A DNA stretch of 64,000 nucleotides from Henckelia pumila (taxonomy: Eukaryota; Streptophyta; Magnoliopsida; Lamiales; Gesneriaceae): contig NC_133123.1 in NCBI RefSeq assembly GCF_033568475.1, forward strand, positions 140,632,062 through 140,696,061, written 5' to 3'. Position 1 is the first letter of the stretch. Each line of letters opens with the position of its first letter. The notes under the pieces are model-generated. The model was not told the origin of the DNA. It ran no database searches and worked only from the letters and a program-made list of their open reading frames with translations. A program made the position numbers and the translations under genes. This document shows positions 50,286 to 63,400 of the stretch, piece by piece.

Positions 50286-52725
50286 ATGGCTTCGCTTCAA
50301 GGCCCTGTTGTTTGCCCCGTAGTCGGATCAAAACAGACTGGAGTCTACTCAGCACATGCCAGTTCACCTTTGCTGAAAGATAAACTCATTAAAGGTGGGC
50401 TATGGGGGCTCAAAGGGCTCCAAAGTGTCAATACAAACACGGGTTTTCGACCGAATTTGAGGCAAGGCATATCTATTCGGTGTAGTTTCAGTTCATCCTC
50501 AAATGGTAATGGTAGCATGGCTGGAAATTCCAATGAAAATGATGCTGATTATGTTAATTCTAGTGTGATTGAAGCTGGTATGTGGAGTTTATTATTGCAC
50601 GTAATTGTATACCTTATTGAAATCAGAAAGTTTTGGTTTTTCCGTCATTTGACTTGTTATGATTTGCATGTGTTTGGGGAATAAAAGATACTGATCTATA
50701 TGAAAGCTCCTACATGGGAGAATTATTCTTCTAGTGTATATATGGCGAACTCCTGTAATTCTATGTGGATTTTAATATGATTGTGGAAATTGGACTATAT
50801 AAATCTATTGTCTGCTTATTATTTATGATATGATAGTTGAGGTGAAAAGTGGCTCAGAGGGTTTCATGATCAAGATGAGAGATGGTGGGCACTTGAGATG
50901 TGTCCATAACAACCCTCATGGAAGTCGTTTGCCGGATTACGCTCCACATCCTGCAATTGTTCTGAAGATGGAAGATGGGACCGGCCTACTACTCCCTATA
51001 ATAGTTTGTAAGATTTTAATATGACCAATTTTTTTTTTCTGACTACAAATTTGTTTTAATCTTTTATTGTCTCATTATTCTTGATTCTTATGGCGTTCAC
51101 TACAGTGGAAATGCCAAGTGTGCTACTAATGGCAGCTGTACGCAATGTTCAAATGGTATGCTTCCCTGCTCTTTCTTATTTCGGTATCTGAATTCAACGG
51201 ATATTTTTGGGTTTTGGTAAGATTCTAATTTTTCCATAAATTTTCAGGCTCGGCCCACCATGTATCAAGTGGTCAGAGAGATGATTGAGAAGATGGGCTA
51301 TACAGTGCGTTGACAATACAAACTATTGTTATTTTCATTTTTATGAGCATTTCAGCAATGAATTATCTTCTTTTTCAGGTGAAGCTTGTACGTATCACCA
51401 AGAGGGTACACGAGGCATATTTTGCTGAGCTGCATCTTACAAAGGTAAGTGATTGAATTACAAGTGTTCTTCTTAGTTCTCACCCTTGTTAGTTTATCAG
51501 TGGATTAATTATTTTATTCTGATTGAAGTTGGATAATGAAGCGGAGAGTGTAAGATTTGATCTCCGACCCTCGGATGCAATCAATATCGCAGTGAGATGC
51601 AAGGTAATATAAAAAGTTACATTCATTTTAAGATTAAATGGGGTAACTCATATAGCCTACTACTTTATTACCACAGGTGCCAATACAAGTGAACAAATTC
51701 TTGGCTTACAACGATGGCGTCAAGGTTATGGAGACGCCCAAGGTGTCGGTTAGGAGCTCTATGTCTGATGGCAGATTGTTTACTGAACTTGACAGGTACG
51801 AATGATGTCCTTAAGGAACTTGGAACTAGCAAGCATGGTTTCAGAGCTATGATTTTTTGCTGGAAGAACTCGAATTTGAATCAATTGCATTAGTTCCAAA
51901 TTGAATAAGATTTTCTTAATGTAGACCTACTGGGCAACCATGTATCGATACAAAGGAGTTTGATCTAGTACGGAATATGATGATTGCTGTGGTTGAGGAA
52001 CGTTACCGGGATGCAGGTACTTTTTCTCCATTATATTCACATTTGCATTAATATATCCAATAATTTAACGGGGCAGGAAACAATATTAACGTATATGGGG
52101 GGCAAATTTTGCATTTTCAGAAATCTTTTATTTGGATTTTGGGGTTAGGCAAATAAATTCTAAGTGAACATGCATGCTGGCAACCAATTGAAGAGTAACA
52201 CTGTGTATGCTATGTCTATGTTCAAAAGGTACATTGAGCACTCTGCTGTGTTACCTATAAAATTTCTGTGTGAGACTTACATGACCCAAAGATTTATTAG
52301 TAGAGTAAATTCATATTTCCCAGTATGCCATAGCAAATGTCGAGCGCGTCGTATAAATTTTTTTATCTTAAATTGCATGTAAACGGTCTTTCAACCAGTG
52401 CTATTGCTCCAAAATTGTTGACTGGACAATGTTTATCCATCTTGTCCATTTTCTCTTTGAAACTAAATGTTGATCACTAAAGTTGTGCTTAATAAGTTTG
52501 TAGTCAGTTAAGTGTGAGGTTCTTTCTTGTCTTCTATGTTGAGTCCACCGTGTTTCATCGCACCTCCTCAGATACAGCAGACATGGATGAATCGAAACCA
52601 TCTTACATTAACTTTTAATTTGCTGAGAAAAGTTTGTGGCTTGCAACAGTTTTTAATGTCAATTTTGTGCAGCTTCGTGGAGGGATAAGCTGAGTCAACT
52701 TCGAACGAAGAAGAATTGGCCATAG
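50286..52725 (+). CDS. BBD1-like: Bifunctional nuclease in basal defence response (BBD)
   Basis: Nine exons join in frame: 50286-50577, 50837-51007, 51106-51155, 51248-51304, 51379-51444, 51529-51603, 51677-51795, 51925-52016 and 52673-52725. They give 324 aa, matching the usual length of about 325. The bifunctional-nuclease (DUF151) domain runs from about residue 130 to 250, with HPAIVLKMEDGTGLLLPIIVLEMPSVLLMAA, YQVVREMIEKMGYTVKLVRITKRVHEAYFAEL and FDLRPSDAINIAVRCKVPI. A UVR-like C-terminal part (EFDLVRNMMIAVVEERYRDAASWRDKLSQLR) ends the protein. BBD proteins degrade RNA and single-stranded DNA and support callose-based defence and ABA responses in Arabidopsis. The N-terminal 90 residues are Ser/Gly/Asn-rich. 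All introns are GT-AG. Confidence 0.95.
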
Positions 52726-54053
52726 AATTAGAGGAGTTCAACGACTCGTTTGTCAAAGAGAGGATGTTTACGCCTTGTACATAACAATCGCTTTGTCTTT
52801 GTCAAGCCATTTTCAGTATGTATATAATATGTGCGTGTTGTATGGATAATAACTAAATGTTCTATGTAATATAATGCAGAATTGTATTAAAGCGCTTATT
52901 GAATTCTTTGATGTTAGATTTTCTGGATGATGGTTCCTCTCACTCGCCGTGATTTAGTGAAGTGACACAAATATCTCTTTTTTATGATAGAAGCATGAGT
53001 TCTGACCCATGCAAGCGCACCTCAATTTCGTAATCAAAGAAAAAATAATAATAATTACACAGTTTTCGCGGAACAAAGTTGGGAAAAAGGATATAATATA
53101 ATAATAATAATAATAACCACTTAAAAATGTGAAAACTACACACACGTACAATAAAAATTACAGACACGATTACATATCATGAATTTTTTGAACAGTTGAT
53201 AGATGATACATAAAGTTTAAAATAATAATAATATAATAATTGATTGTGCATGTAAGTTTTTTCAACACCTACGTTTCATAGCATAACTGCAGACACGCAT
53301 CCATTTACGTGCAAACAATTGAACGGTATTCATATTCCGCGGCATATTCCCGCCAAGAGAACGGCACCCGCCAAGATCCTGCCACGTGTACTCGTGGGGA
53401 CCACCCCGTCCTCCTTTTTGAAGCGCTGCCATCCAAGCACAAAAACCAGAGGTTCTACACATTTCGCTGCATCTTCGGAGCACGACGGTTCCACCTGTTA
53501 CTCGGTTCGTTGCTTTGTTTGATGCTGATTTTGTGTATATATTCATTCTCTGTGTTTGTTGTATTTTTCTTTGTTCGAGTTGCTGTTAGTTTGCGTATAG
53601 ATTCCGTGGTGATGGAATTTTACGGTTTAAGATTGAATTCTTTAGGATTCAGTTTCGAATTCGTGTGCGTGGTGAAATCATCGCTGTGTTCATCAGCAGT
53701 TTCAATTTGTCTTCTACGAGAATTCGGGCTGTTTCGTACTTATTCAGTGATTCAGCGGTTGCTTTGATGAATGGCTAGATGTCGTGCTCTGAAACTCTTG
53801 TTTTGCGAATTTTCTGGAATTGATACCTTGTTTTGAAAGTGAAGTTATTGAACTCCAGCCTCGAGTACCTGTTTTTGGGCTGTCTCTGTCCAACTCAACA
53901 TGACATCTAAATTTTTTTTGATTATCGACCTTGGCTTATGGAACTTCTGCGTATACTTTCATCGCCATCGAAATTGTTAGATTGGATGAAATTTTGGACT
54001 GATTTTGTTAATGCTTCGTGCTTATCAGATTGTGAACACCAGGATTAGTGTCA
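52726..54053. other. BBD 3' flank and Sec14-like upstream region
   Basis: An (AAT)n run lies near 53095-53116. A CACGTG G-box at about 53383 (tgCCACGTGTac) is a possible promoter element for the downstream gene. I searched here by eye for exons encoding the missing N-terminal part of the Sec14 protein and did not find them. Confidence 0.4.
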
Positions 54054-55251
54054 ATGGAGGAACATAACTCGTTGACTGAGATGTTTGATTGGAGGAAAAA
54101 TTTTGGTGGCAACACTGTAATGAAGGTGAGCTTTCGTGATTGAGGATACAGATAATTTGTACTTGAATGGCATCTGATTATATAATTACTTCTCAGGCAC
54201 GAGAGAGGAAAAGTGTGAATTTGTTAATTCATTCTTGTCTGCCTTTCTAAAATGCTTTGTAATTCTTGTAACTTTAACGTATCATCTCCAGGACTTCGAC
54301 TTTAAGGAATTGAATGAAGTTCAGAAATATTACCCTCAGGGCTATCACGGCGTAGACAAGGAAGGAAGACCGATCTACATTGAAAGATTGGGAAAGCTTG
54401 ATGTGGAAAGATTATTGCAAGTCACCACTTTAGATCGATATGTCAAATACCAAGCCCTGGACTCTGAGAAAACTCATAGGGTCAGGTTTCCTGCTTGCTC
54501 TATCGCTGCAAACAGACACATTAACAGAAATTTGGTTATTCTTGATGTTGAAGGTGTGGTAAGTACTTCTCTTCCTACTAGTTGTGCTTTCCATGCACTA
54601 TTTGTCATTTTGAAATATATATATATATAATTTGGCTCGATGCTGTTCAGAGCTTGAAGAGTTTTACGAGACCCGTGCAAAATGTCCTTATGCAGTTCCG
54701 CAAGATTTATAGTGACGATTATCCTGAAGTAATGCTAACTTTTCTGGTACACTCGTTTCTATCTTTAGTTGTTTTTTATGATAAAGCTTATCATCGCTGC
54801 CTAATATATGCAGACCATTTCTCAAATGCTTATCATAAATGCTGGCACTGGCTTTAATTTAATTTGGAGCGCTATAAAATGCTTTCTTGACCCTGAAACA
54901 GCATCCAAGATTCAGGTATATGAAAATACTTGTGTAAAACACATACATTTATCATGAGTCAATAAATTAAAAGACTTATTATTATATCATCCAAATTCTT
55001 AGGTCATTGGCAACAAGTATCAAACCAAATTGCTTGAAATGATTGACGAAAGGTAAGATGAGTTTATGGGATTCTGCTTAATTTTTTAACTCGTACTCGT
55101 TCAAACTTCTAATGGCCTTGCTGCTAGTCTAATGAAATCAATGGTGCTCAGTGAGCTTCCGGATTTTCTTGGCGGGAGCTGTAATTGTAAGCTTGAAGGA
55201 GGCTGCCTAAGGTCAGACAGAGGACCATGGAGAGGCATATCTATTGCTTAG
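54054..55251 (+). CDS. Short Sec14/CRAL-TRIO phosphatidylinositol-transfer-like protein
   Basis: Six exons, 54054-54125, 54292-54558, 54651-54728, 54814-54915, 55003-55052 and 55152-55251, join in frame with consensus borders and give 222 aa. It matches plant Sec14-homologue (SFH) proteins from the end of the CRAL_TRIO_N region ([25 protein letters not shown]) through the lipid-binding domain. That domain shows [52 protein letters not shown] and [28 protein letters not shown] proteins move phosphatidylinositol between membranes and aid polarised growth. Family members usually have 400-600 aa. Here the first ~90 residues and everything after [11 protein letters not shown] (including the nodulin-like C-terminus) are absent. 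It may be a truncated working gene or a gene in decay. The frame itself has no internal stop. Confidence 0.7.
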
Positions 55252-57154
55252 TCAGGAGCTTGAAACCTGAAGAAAATAAATGGTACCTTAGCAAACTTGA
55301 ACTCACGGTAGAAATGACACGTCATCGGTACATTTGCCAGATTCTGTTAGTTGAAAATTTAGAAATATGGAACTTGAATTAAATTGAAGATGCAACTATG
55401 TGTACAGGATTATTCCATCAAAGTTGAACAGGGATACAATTAGCAAAATTCTGGTCATCGAAAATTGAAAAATTATGAATCATGTGAATTGACTTGATGT
55501 TGAAACTACATGTACAGAATTATTTTATCAAAGATTCTCAAAACTGATTCAACTTGGTACATTAAACTGAATTAATTCTCGGTAGATCTCTGGCGTACAG
55601 GTTGATGATGCATCGATGCTTACTGTACATTAGTTTTGATGACTAAAATTTATTTCATCATCTGACTGCTTTATCCTTTCATGCTAACTGTGTATGAAAA
55701 TGAATATGGCAACGTTCACACACTTTCTGACGGATTGTGGCATTTCTTGAAATTTTATTTTTATGTATTCACCAGCTTCCCATGCGAGCCCCAATCAACA
55801 TATGGCCTGTTCTGTTCTACATATGTTATTGAGTTATATTTGTACTTTAAAAACAACCTCATAAATTAATATTAGTCTACATTTATCATCATCATGAGTG
55901 CTTAGCTGCTAAAACAAAATTGTCTCAAGAGTTAGCTCTAAGATTAGTGTGGCTAGAGTGGTTAGTTTTGACCACTCTAATCCACCTATTTTTGGCCGAT
56001 GAATTGTGATCTTGGACAAAGCATAACGAATCGCATCCAAAGGGATATTCCCAAAACCAATTGGGATATGGAAGAAACTTGTTTGTGATGCAAATCTTTG
56101 TCATATTCCATATGAACTATCTGAATAGAAGTCCCAACTAAGCCAGGGGTTTGAAAAAATTAAATAAATTTAAACCAAATAAAGCTCCAACATGAATAGT
56201 CCGTGGAAGAAAAAGTCAGTTTCTTTTAACAATGGGCTTCTTTCTTCATCTCAATATTATTTCATTTTATTTTTTAATTTAAACTCGATAACATATGTCT
56301 CGTTCCAATTGAGAACATTACAAACATTCAATGGACCACATTAGATATATGCTCAAATATTGTGTATCCTTAAATCGGTATACTGGTTATTTCAGAATAA
56401 AATAAAAATTAGAAATTAATTCGATCCCAAAAAAATAACTAAGACAAACCGTTGCACTGGAATTAATGTTTATTAAATATTTTTTAAAAAAAATATTCAA
56501 TACTCGATTAAAAGCTTACCGTATGTAATTGTGTTATACGTGTTCAACATAAGCTCCATGATGAAACTTTAAGTTAGATCTTGCTTTGTATGTATGGGTA
56601 TGGCCTGGCAAACTACCGGCTTGGGTTGTGACCTGGTGCTTGGTATCATTTTCGCAAAACTTTGATGATGGATACAAAAGTGTTGCTACCAAGTGATAGA
56701 CAGCTTCATGATCTCTGCTCCATAAAGATATGTCACTATCTATAATTTATAAATTTAGGAGAACAACATGCGGGTCTATCCTCGAATTTATGTGGCACGC
56801 GATTTAGTTTCTATGCCTCAAGATGTTCCACTTCCCTCCATCTGGACTTCAGGCAAGGGGGTCGTCTTGAGTACATATATGCATTGATGCAGCAATGCTA
56901 TCAAGTTATGTGTCACTTTCTATAGGTTTGTTCTTGTGCGATATTTCAACATCGTGGAGACAGTGAATTCAGACTTGATTTTAGTCATGACTAAGGCATT
57001 TTCAATGATATGGAATTAATAAATATCAAAGTAATTAACCAAGAACTAAATAGAATTAGATAATCTTTGTGCTCACTGCTCAGTACTCAATAGTGTATTC
57101 TGCATCCACACCTTGCATTGAGATTATGGGTCGACTGCTACTTAAATAGATATA
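55252..57154. other. Intergenic, no gene seen
   Basis: About 1.9 kb between two genes that converge. It starts with the Sec14-like 3' flank and ends with the 3' flank of the AAA-ATPase. I see no clear trace of a nodulin-like exon that would complete the Sec14 gene. Confidence 0.4.
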
Positions 57155-58700
57155 TCAACTGTATTGAGTTTTGCCCTGAATCTTTTCTTTGTCCAAGAGG
57201 AGTTTGGTACAGCATAGTAGGGCAGTATCTGCATCCTCACTCTTCATGAGCTCTCCTGCAACTTCAGCTGGTGTCACCTTCACTTTTGTTAAAAGCTCTT
57301 CAATCTCAGCAAATTGTCTGTGTTCCTCTATTTTCAGATAATTGGCTGCAAGTGTCTTGAAACCATTGATTGTGCAGTAGGACATCTCCAACTGCACATC
57401 CATGCGGCCGGGCCTCAACAGGGCTGAGTCTAATCGATCTCTGTGGTTTGTTGTGAAGACTATGATTCTCTCATCTCCACAGCTCGACCACAAGCCATCG
57501 ATAAAGTTGAGTAGTCCCGACAATGTTATCTGTCAGCATGAAGAGAACCCTTCTTGTCAATGTCTAAAAGCATTTCAAGGTGAATCATATATTCACAGAA
57601 CTAGGAATTTGATTTATGTGGAGCAAGAATATAAATATTACTTGGGGAGAGTGTCGGAAATCACATTTATGAAGTTATGCATGAGTTGTTATTTTTTAGT
57701 TGACAAATCTTCACTTTGTGTTTTTTGCGTGTTTACATACCTTGTCATCCTCAGCTACCGGATTACCAGTCTCTCTGTTGTGCAATCCCACATTGCAGTC
57801 AATGTCCTCTATTACAAGAATAGACCGATTCGCCGTACCAATCAACAATCTTCTCAAATCTGAATTGCACTGTACTTCTCTCAAGTCCAAATCATAGACA
57901 TCAAACTTGAGATAATTAGCCATGGCTGCCACCAAACTCGACTTTCCCGTGCCCGGTGGACCATAAAACAAGTACCCTCTTTTCCAAGCCTTCCCAACTC
58001 TCCTATAATAATCCTTCCCCTTAACAAATCTATCCAGATCCTCAATCATCTCCTTCTTCACATCAGAATTCATTGCCATTGTATCAAATGTCGCCGGATG
58101 GTTCAAGACAACCGAGCTCCAATAATCAGTGTCATTGTAATCAACAGTATGCAGCCTAACGGCCTTTATTTCTTCCTTGATCTCCTTTGCTTTCCTCAAT
58201 ATGTATGGCAAATAAACTTTCAACACAGTATCTTTATATTTCTTGTGAAAACTCAATTCAAAATACCGTAATGCAGTTTTCTGATTGCCATTTTTATTCC
58301 CCTGATTTGCCTGTTTGATGGCAGATGACAGCAAGATCCATTTCAGCTTAACCCCATCATGGAAATCAATGATTTCTTGGTTTATATCCACTGTTACAGA
58401 TAATTCATCCTCTTTCAGGGGTTTATTCACCTTGACTCTTTGCGTGGAGGGGCTGATTTTGGTGCCCAAATACACATTAGCTGCCTCAAACATGTGATTT
58501 GAAGTAAGGCCCTCGAATTCTTCTATAACAACAGTGAGTTTGGTGGAGAGTCTTTTGATGGAGGAAGAGAGATACGTGTGAATCTGAGGAGGGACAAGGT
58601 CATTGACAATGGATTTTAGGAGGATTATGGAGGCAGCTACAGATGCCGCTGCTGTCAAAATCTTGTTGGGAGACGGCAGAGATTCGTATGAAAACTTCAT
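57155..58700 (-). CDS. BCS1-like AAA-ATPase (AATP1/HSR4 group)
   Basis: Two exons on the minus strand, 57741-58700 and 57155-57529, give 444 aa. An N-terminal hydrophobic segment (ILTAAASVAASIILLKSIV, about 14-32) is followed by the plant AAA-ATPase-associated (ASD) domain to about 150. The AAA core has HPATFDTMAMNSDVKKEMIEDLDRF, Walker A GPPGTGKSS (247-255), Walker B ILVIEDIDC, then after the intron LSGLLNFIDGLWSSCGDERIIVFTTNH (sensor 1) and RPGRMDVQLEMSYC (arginine finger region). Plant relatives sit in the ER or mitochondrial outer membrane and respond to stress, ABA or pathogens. Substrates are not known. The C-terminal tail after the core is short and lacks the long Lys/Glu-rich ending of many paralogues. 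The single-intron layout is unlike the many intronless relatives. Confidence 0.92.
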
Positions 58701-58844
58701 CTTCTCGAATCTTTTTTCTTGTGTGTTTGTGTTTTACTGCGGGTTTCTTGAGATTTAAGGTACTTGCTAGAATTTTATGGAATGGCGGCGGGGCACGGAA
58801 GCCTGGCGGACAAGGGATTTGATCTTAAACTTGTGGCCCAGTAA

Positions 58845-59607
58845 GAGTATGTACAAGGATGTGAGGAAATTGATGTGGTCAAGTTGATAACTTAATCGCA
58901 TGATATCAGCGTTGATAACTTTATTATTTGTTCCTACAATGGTGTGTTGATGTTGTAGTGGTGATGTTGAAATAATAATTTTTTAATCAATTAAATAATG
59001 CTTTTCAAACATAATAAAAATAAACATAAATATAACAAATTAAAAATAAACATAATTAAATTTAAAAACTACATTAAAAAAATGTACATAAATATAAGAA
59101 ATAAAAAATAATTTTTTTTTTAAAAAAAAAAAAAAAAATTTTAAAAGCATACATAATATTTCAAAATAAAAAACAAACATGAAAAAAAACACATGAATTA
59201 AACTTGACACTAAAAATAAAATTTCATTGATTTTGAAAAATATAGTCATTGACCTTTTTAAATATTTTTATTAATTATTCTTAAATTTTTTTAACAGTTT
59301 ATTTTTAATTAAAATCATTTTTATAAATTAAAATAATAGATCAACTCCCTACCATGTTTAAAAAAAAATTAAAAAAAAAAAACAAAAGATTGGTGAGGCC
59401 CGCGCGAAAAAAAAAATTAAAAAAAAAAAAAAGAAAAACAAGATTTGTGGGCTTAACCGCGCGGAGAGTGTTCGCGCGGGGCCCACAATCTTGATTGCAC
59501 TAGAAAGTTTCCTCGTGAAATATATTGCCCCTTGGAGGGGGCAATATTTAAATGGGGCGATCAAGTTGGGTTTGATCGCTCAACTTGATCGCCCCTTGTA
59601 CATGCTC
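58845..59607. mobile_element. PIF/Harbinger-like non-autonomous element
   Basis: The ends GAGTATGTACAAGG and CCTTGTACATGCTC are inverted repeats with one mismatch. TAA flanks both sides (58842-58844 and 59608-59610), the target duplication expected of PIF/Harbinger elements. The 763-bp interior is AT-rich with long A and T runs. Near the right end there is a GC-rich segment (CGCGCGGGGCCCAC type) and a second inverted pair (GATCAAGTTGGG / CAACTTGATCGCCCC). It has no coding capacity. Its near edge is 145 bp upstream of the AAA-ATPase ATG. Confidence 0.75.
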
Positions 59608-59610
59608 TAA

Positions 59611-60193
59611 GAAAAATGGAAGAACTATGCGGTAGTTCTATTTTCATAATCGATTCTTGATAAATATATCAAAAACAATAACCCCAAAACCCCATCCAAG
59701 ATCTTTTTCTAATGATAAAAATAGGATATCCCCTATATATATATAATATTTTACCAGCATAATCACACGCGTGTGTATAAAACCGTATAATATTTAATAT
59801 TGTATGTTGCATATAGATTGTTATTTTTTAATAATATTTACATTTTTTTATTTTTAAAAAAATTTATTTATCAATATGATATCTGTAATGGTTAGTTGGG
59901 AAAAATATAAAAATATCCAGAAATAAAATCTTTATTCATAATTAAATTTAAAAAATTATTTTTCTTATCTAATATATATAATTGTTAGTTAAGAAAAATA
60001 TATACAAATAAATTCAAATTTATATATATGAATTGAAAGGACAATTTCGAAAAAACTGATCCAATAACCGGGAAACACCAAAAATATATATATATATTTT
60101 TAATATATTACCAATTGGTGAAAGTGCCCGCTTTGTTCTATTCTGATATATTAATTTTATTTTTGTTGAAAAATATTATTATTATTATTATTA
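59611..60193. other. Intergenic, AT-rich, no gene seen
   Basis: AT-rich DNA ending in an (ATT)n run (about 60174-60193), directly followed by the left end of the copia element. Confidence 0.4.
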
Positions 60194-60437
60194 TGTTAGA
60201 ATATTGAATGTTGAATGTTGAATATTGAGTTGTAAAATGTGAAAAATTAGTGTGTGATGATGTAGATGATGATGTATTTATTTTTGGACTAATCTCAAAT
60301 GTGGATCTATAAATAGGTCTTCATTTGTGATGAAAAATACAATTGAAGTTGAGAGAAAAATATTATAAAGTGTAGAGTTTGATATATTTTGAGTTTTGGA
60401 ATATTTACTTTTTACCGTAAATTTTTACTTTTTCACA
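60194..60437 (+). repeat. Probable left LTR of the copia element
   Basis: It begins TGTTAG and ends CACA before a primer-site-like stretch. The right end is uncertain by about 3 bp. Its partner LTR is outside the window, so the call rests on the ends and on the gag-like region downstream. Confidence 0.65.
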
Positions 60438-63400
60438 ACACGTTATCAGCACGATCGCTTGAAGGTTCTCTATATTTTCCGACGATCCAAAATACAAGAA
60501 GAAGTCAAAAATATTCAACAAGTAAGAATAATTATTTTATTGTTTATTGTGTATATATTTAATATATATTATCATGTTATGAAAAAAAAATTAGTTTTTA
60601 AAAACTTGTTATAAATCCTGGGAGGATGTTAAGACGACATCCCACACTTCCGGTAAGGGATACGACAAGTATAAAAGCCTCTAAGGTTTTTAAACAATAA
60701 CGTGATATGATATATGTATATATACTAACTATATCAATATATAATTTCATGTTATTATATAAGAGATTGTCTAGGACACTGACCTTATAATAACGTGATA
60801 TGATATATATTTTATTGCGTATATTTAATTATGATTATCATTATACGCATCACATGATTATCACGAATTTTTATTCAACACATAATCATTTTTTTCTTAC
60901 CCTCAACGGTCACAAACGGTCATAAACGGCTAGTTTTTTGCCTATAAATATGTTCACTCAAACTCATTTTCAATCACACCAAAATTCATTCTTCATCTCA
61001 AAACATTCTCCTCGGTTTTTTTTTTTCGAAAAAGAAGATGGAGCTTTTGGCTTTTCTAAGGATATTTTTCATAACGACTATGATCATCATGTTCACGAGT
61101 TTTGTACTCACCAGCGATTTTTCACCACCTATTTTTTCTCTATTTGTATACGCACTTGTAATCTTCGTTTATCCATTATTTTGTATTGTCATATTAATGG
61201 AAATTAACTAATAAAATGTATTGTTATTTTTCTAGTACCACCATGTCAAATTTGGCAAAGATTGAATTCGTTGCGCTCGATATCACTGGAAAGAATTATA
61301 TGCCATGGACTCTCGATGTAGAAATGCATCTTGAGTCATTGGGTCTAAGTGATACCATCAAAGAAATTAATATATCAACCTCACAAGATAAAGCAAAGGC
61401 AATGATTTTCTTACGCCGACATCTTGATGAAGGGTTGAAATGTGAGTATCTCACAGAAAAAGACCCAATGATTTTATGGAAAGGGTTGAAAGAAAGATTT
61501 GAGCATATAAGGGAAGTGATACTTCCGACCGCCCGTGATGAATGGAATTCGTTGAGAATCCAAGACTTTAAAAAAGTCAGTGAATATAATTCTGCAATGT
61601 ATCGAATAGTCTCACAATTAAAATTCTGTGGACTTGAAGTCACAGAGATGGAAATGCTTGAGAAAACATTTTTCACTTTTCACGCATCAAATATAACTCT
61701 ACAGCAACAATATAGAGTGCGTGGTTTTACGAGATATTCCGAACTCATTGCATGTATTCTTGTGGCGGAAAAGAACAACGAATTGTTAATAAGAAATCAT
61801 CAATCCCGACCCAATGGATCAACGACATTTCCTGAAGCAAATGTCGTAATGAAAAATGAAAATCAAAATCAAAGGCATAGACCAGATTTTGGTCGTGGAC
61901 GAGGTCGAGGACGTGGGCGTGGACGTGGACGTGGACGTAAAAATGATCGCGGTCGTGGTCGCGGCCGTGGATATGAAAATAATAGAGATAGTTACTTCAA
62001 TAACTCATCTCAAAAGAACGTCGCGAACCACCCACCAAAAAGGCAGCATGAAAACCCGAGTGAAAATGAAAATCACTCAAAAAGATCTGAGAGTGTTTGT
62101 TATAGATGTGGCACTCCAGGACATTGGTCACATATTTGTCGAACCCCTGAGCATCTATGTAAGCTTTATAAAGAATCGACAAAAGGGAAAGGAAAAGAGA
62201 CCAATTTTGTTGAAAATAGTGACCATTTAATTGGCTCAACTAGTTTCAATGCTGCAGATTTTTTGAATGATTTCGAAGACATTGATTAAAATATTGGTGG
62301 GACTATATTGTAACAAATTTGTATTTTTAATGCATTCTTGTATTATAAAGCATGTTATATTTTGCATTTGTATTGTAATTAATTTTTCTTTATTGCATTT
62401 TTTGTGAAGTTTGATATGGAAAATGCTATGAGCAAACATGGAAATAATATCATGGAAATTTTCATACCAGATAGTGGTACAACACACACTATTCTGCGAG
62501 ATGAAAGATATTTCTTGGAAATAAAACCAACAAAAATAATGGTGAATACCATATCAGGTCCTGTAGACTTGATTGAAGGTTGTGGAAAAGCACATTTTTT
62601 GTTACCTAATGGTACAAAATTTCTGATAAATGATGCTTTATATTCACCACAATCGAAAAAAAATTTGTTGAGTTTTAATGACATATACTCTTATGGGTAT
62701 GATACTGAGACGATAACTGATGGAAATCAGAAATATATGTGTCTTACCACATATAAATCAGGAAAGAAATATGTGGTTGAAAAATTATCAATGCTCCCTA
62801 CTGGATTGCATTATACACATATAAGGCCAATCGAATCAAATATGGTGGTTAATAGTTCTTCAATATTAACAAATTGGCATGATCGATTGGGACATCCTGG
62901 TTCAATAATGATGCGAAGAATTATTGAAAATACGCATGGTCATCCATTGAAAGACCAGAAGATCTTTCAGAATAATAAGTTTCAATGTAAAGCATGTTCT
63001 CTTGGAAAACTTATTATAAGACCATCATCAGCTAAAATCCAAACAGAATCACCCATATTTCTTGAACGCATTCAGGGTGATATTTGTGGGCCAATTCATC
63101 CACCATGTGGACCATTTCGATATTTTATGGTATTGATAGATGCTTCTAGCAGATGGTCACATGTATGCTTATTGTCAACTCGGAATGTGGCATTTGCAAG
63201 ATTAATGGCTCAAATAATAAAATTGCGGAATCAATTTCCAGATTATACAATCAAGAAAATAAGACTTGATAATGCTGGAGAATTTACATCCCAGACTTTC
63301 AATGATTATTGTATGTCAATGGGAATCACTGTTGAACATCCTGTAGCCCATGTTCATACGCAAAATGGATTAGCTGAATCATTGATTAAACGTCTACAAC

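Noticed and set aside
53262-53546. A 94-residue minus-strand open frame
   Set aside because: It overlaps the previous frame on the other strand, has no recognisable motif and no splice or promoter context.
53309-53767. A 152-residue open frame upstream of the Sec14-like gene
   Set aside because: It has no family resemblance and a composition like untranslated DNA, and it does not encode the missing CRAL_TRIO_N region. More likely leader or promoter sequence.
55681-55869. A 62-residue plus-strand open frame after the Sec14-like gene
   Set aside because: I tested it as a possible C-terminal exon of the Sec14 gene, but it shows no nodulin-like sequence and no suitable acceptor.
61856-62230. 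A long plus-strand frame rich in Val-Asp repeats
   Set aside because: It is the shifted-phase shadow of the Arg-Gly-rich tract in the gag-like region.
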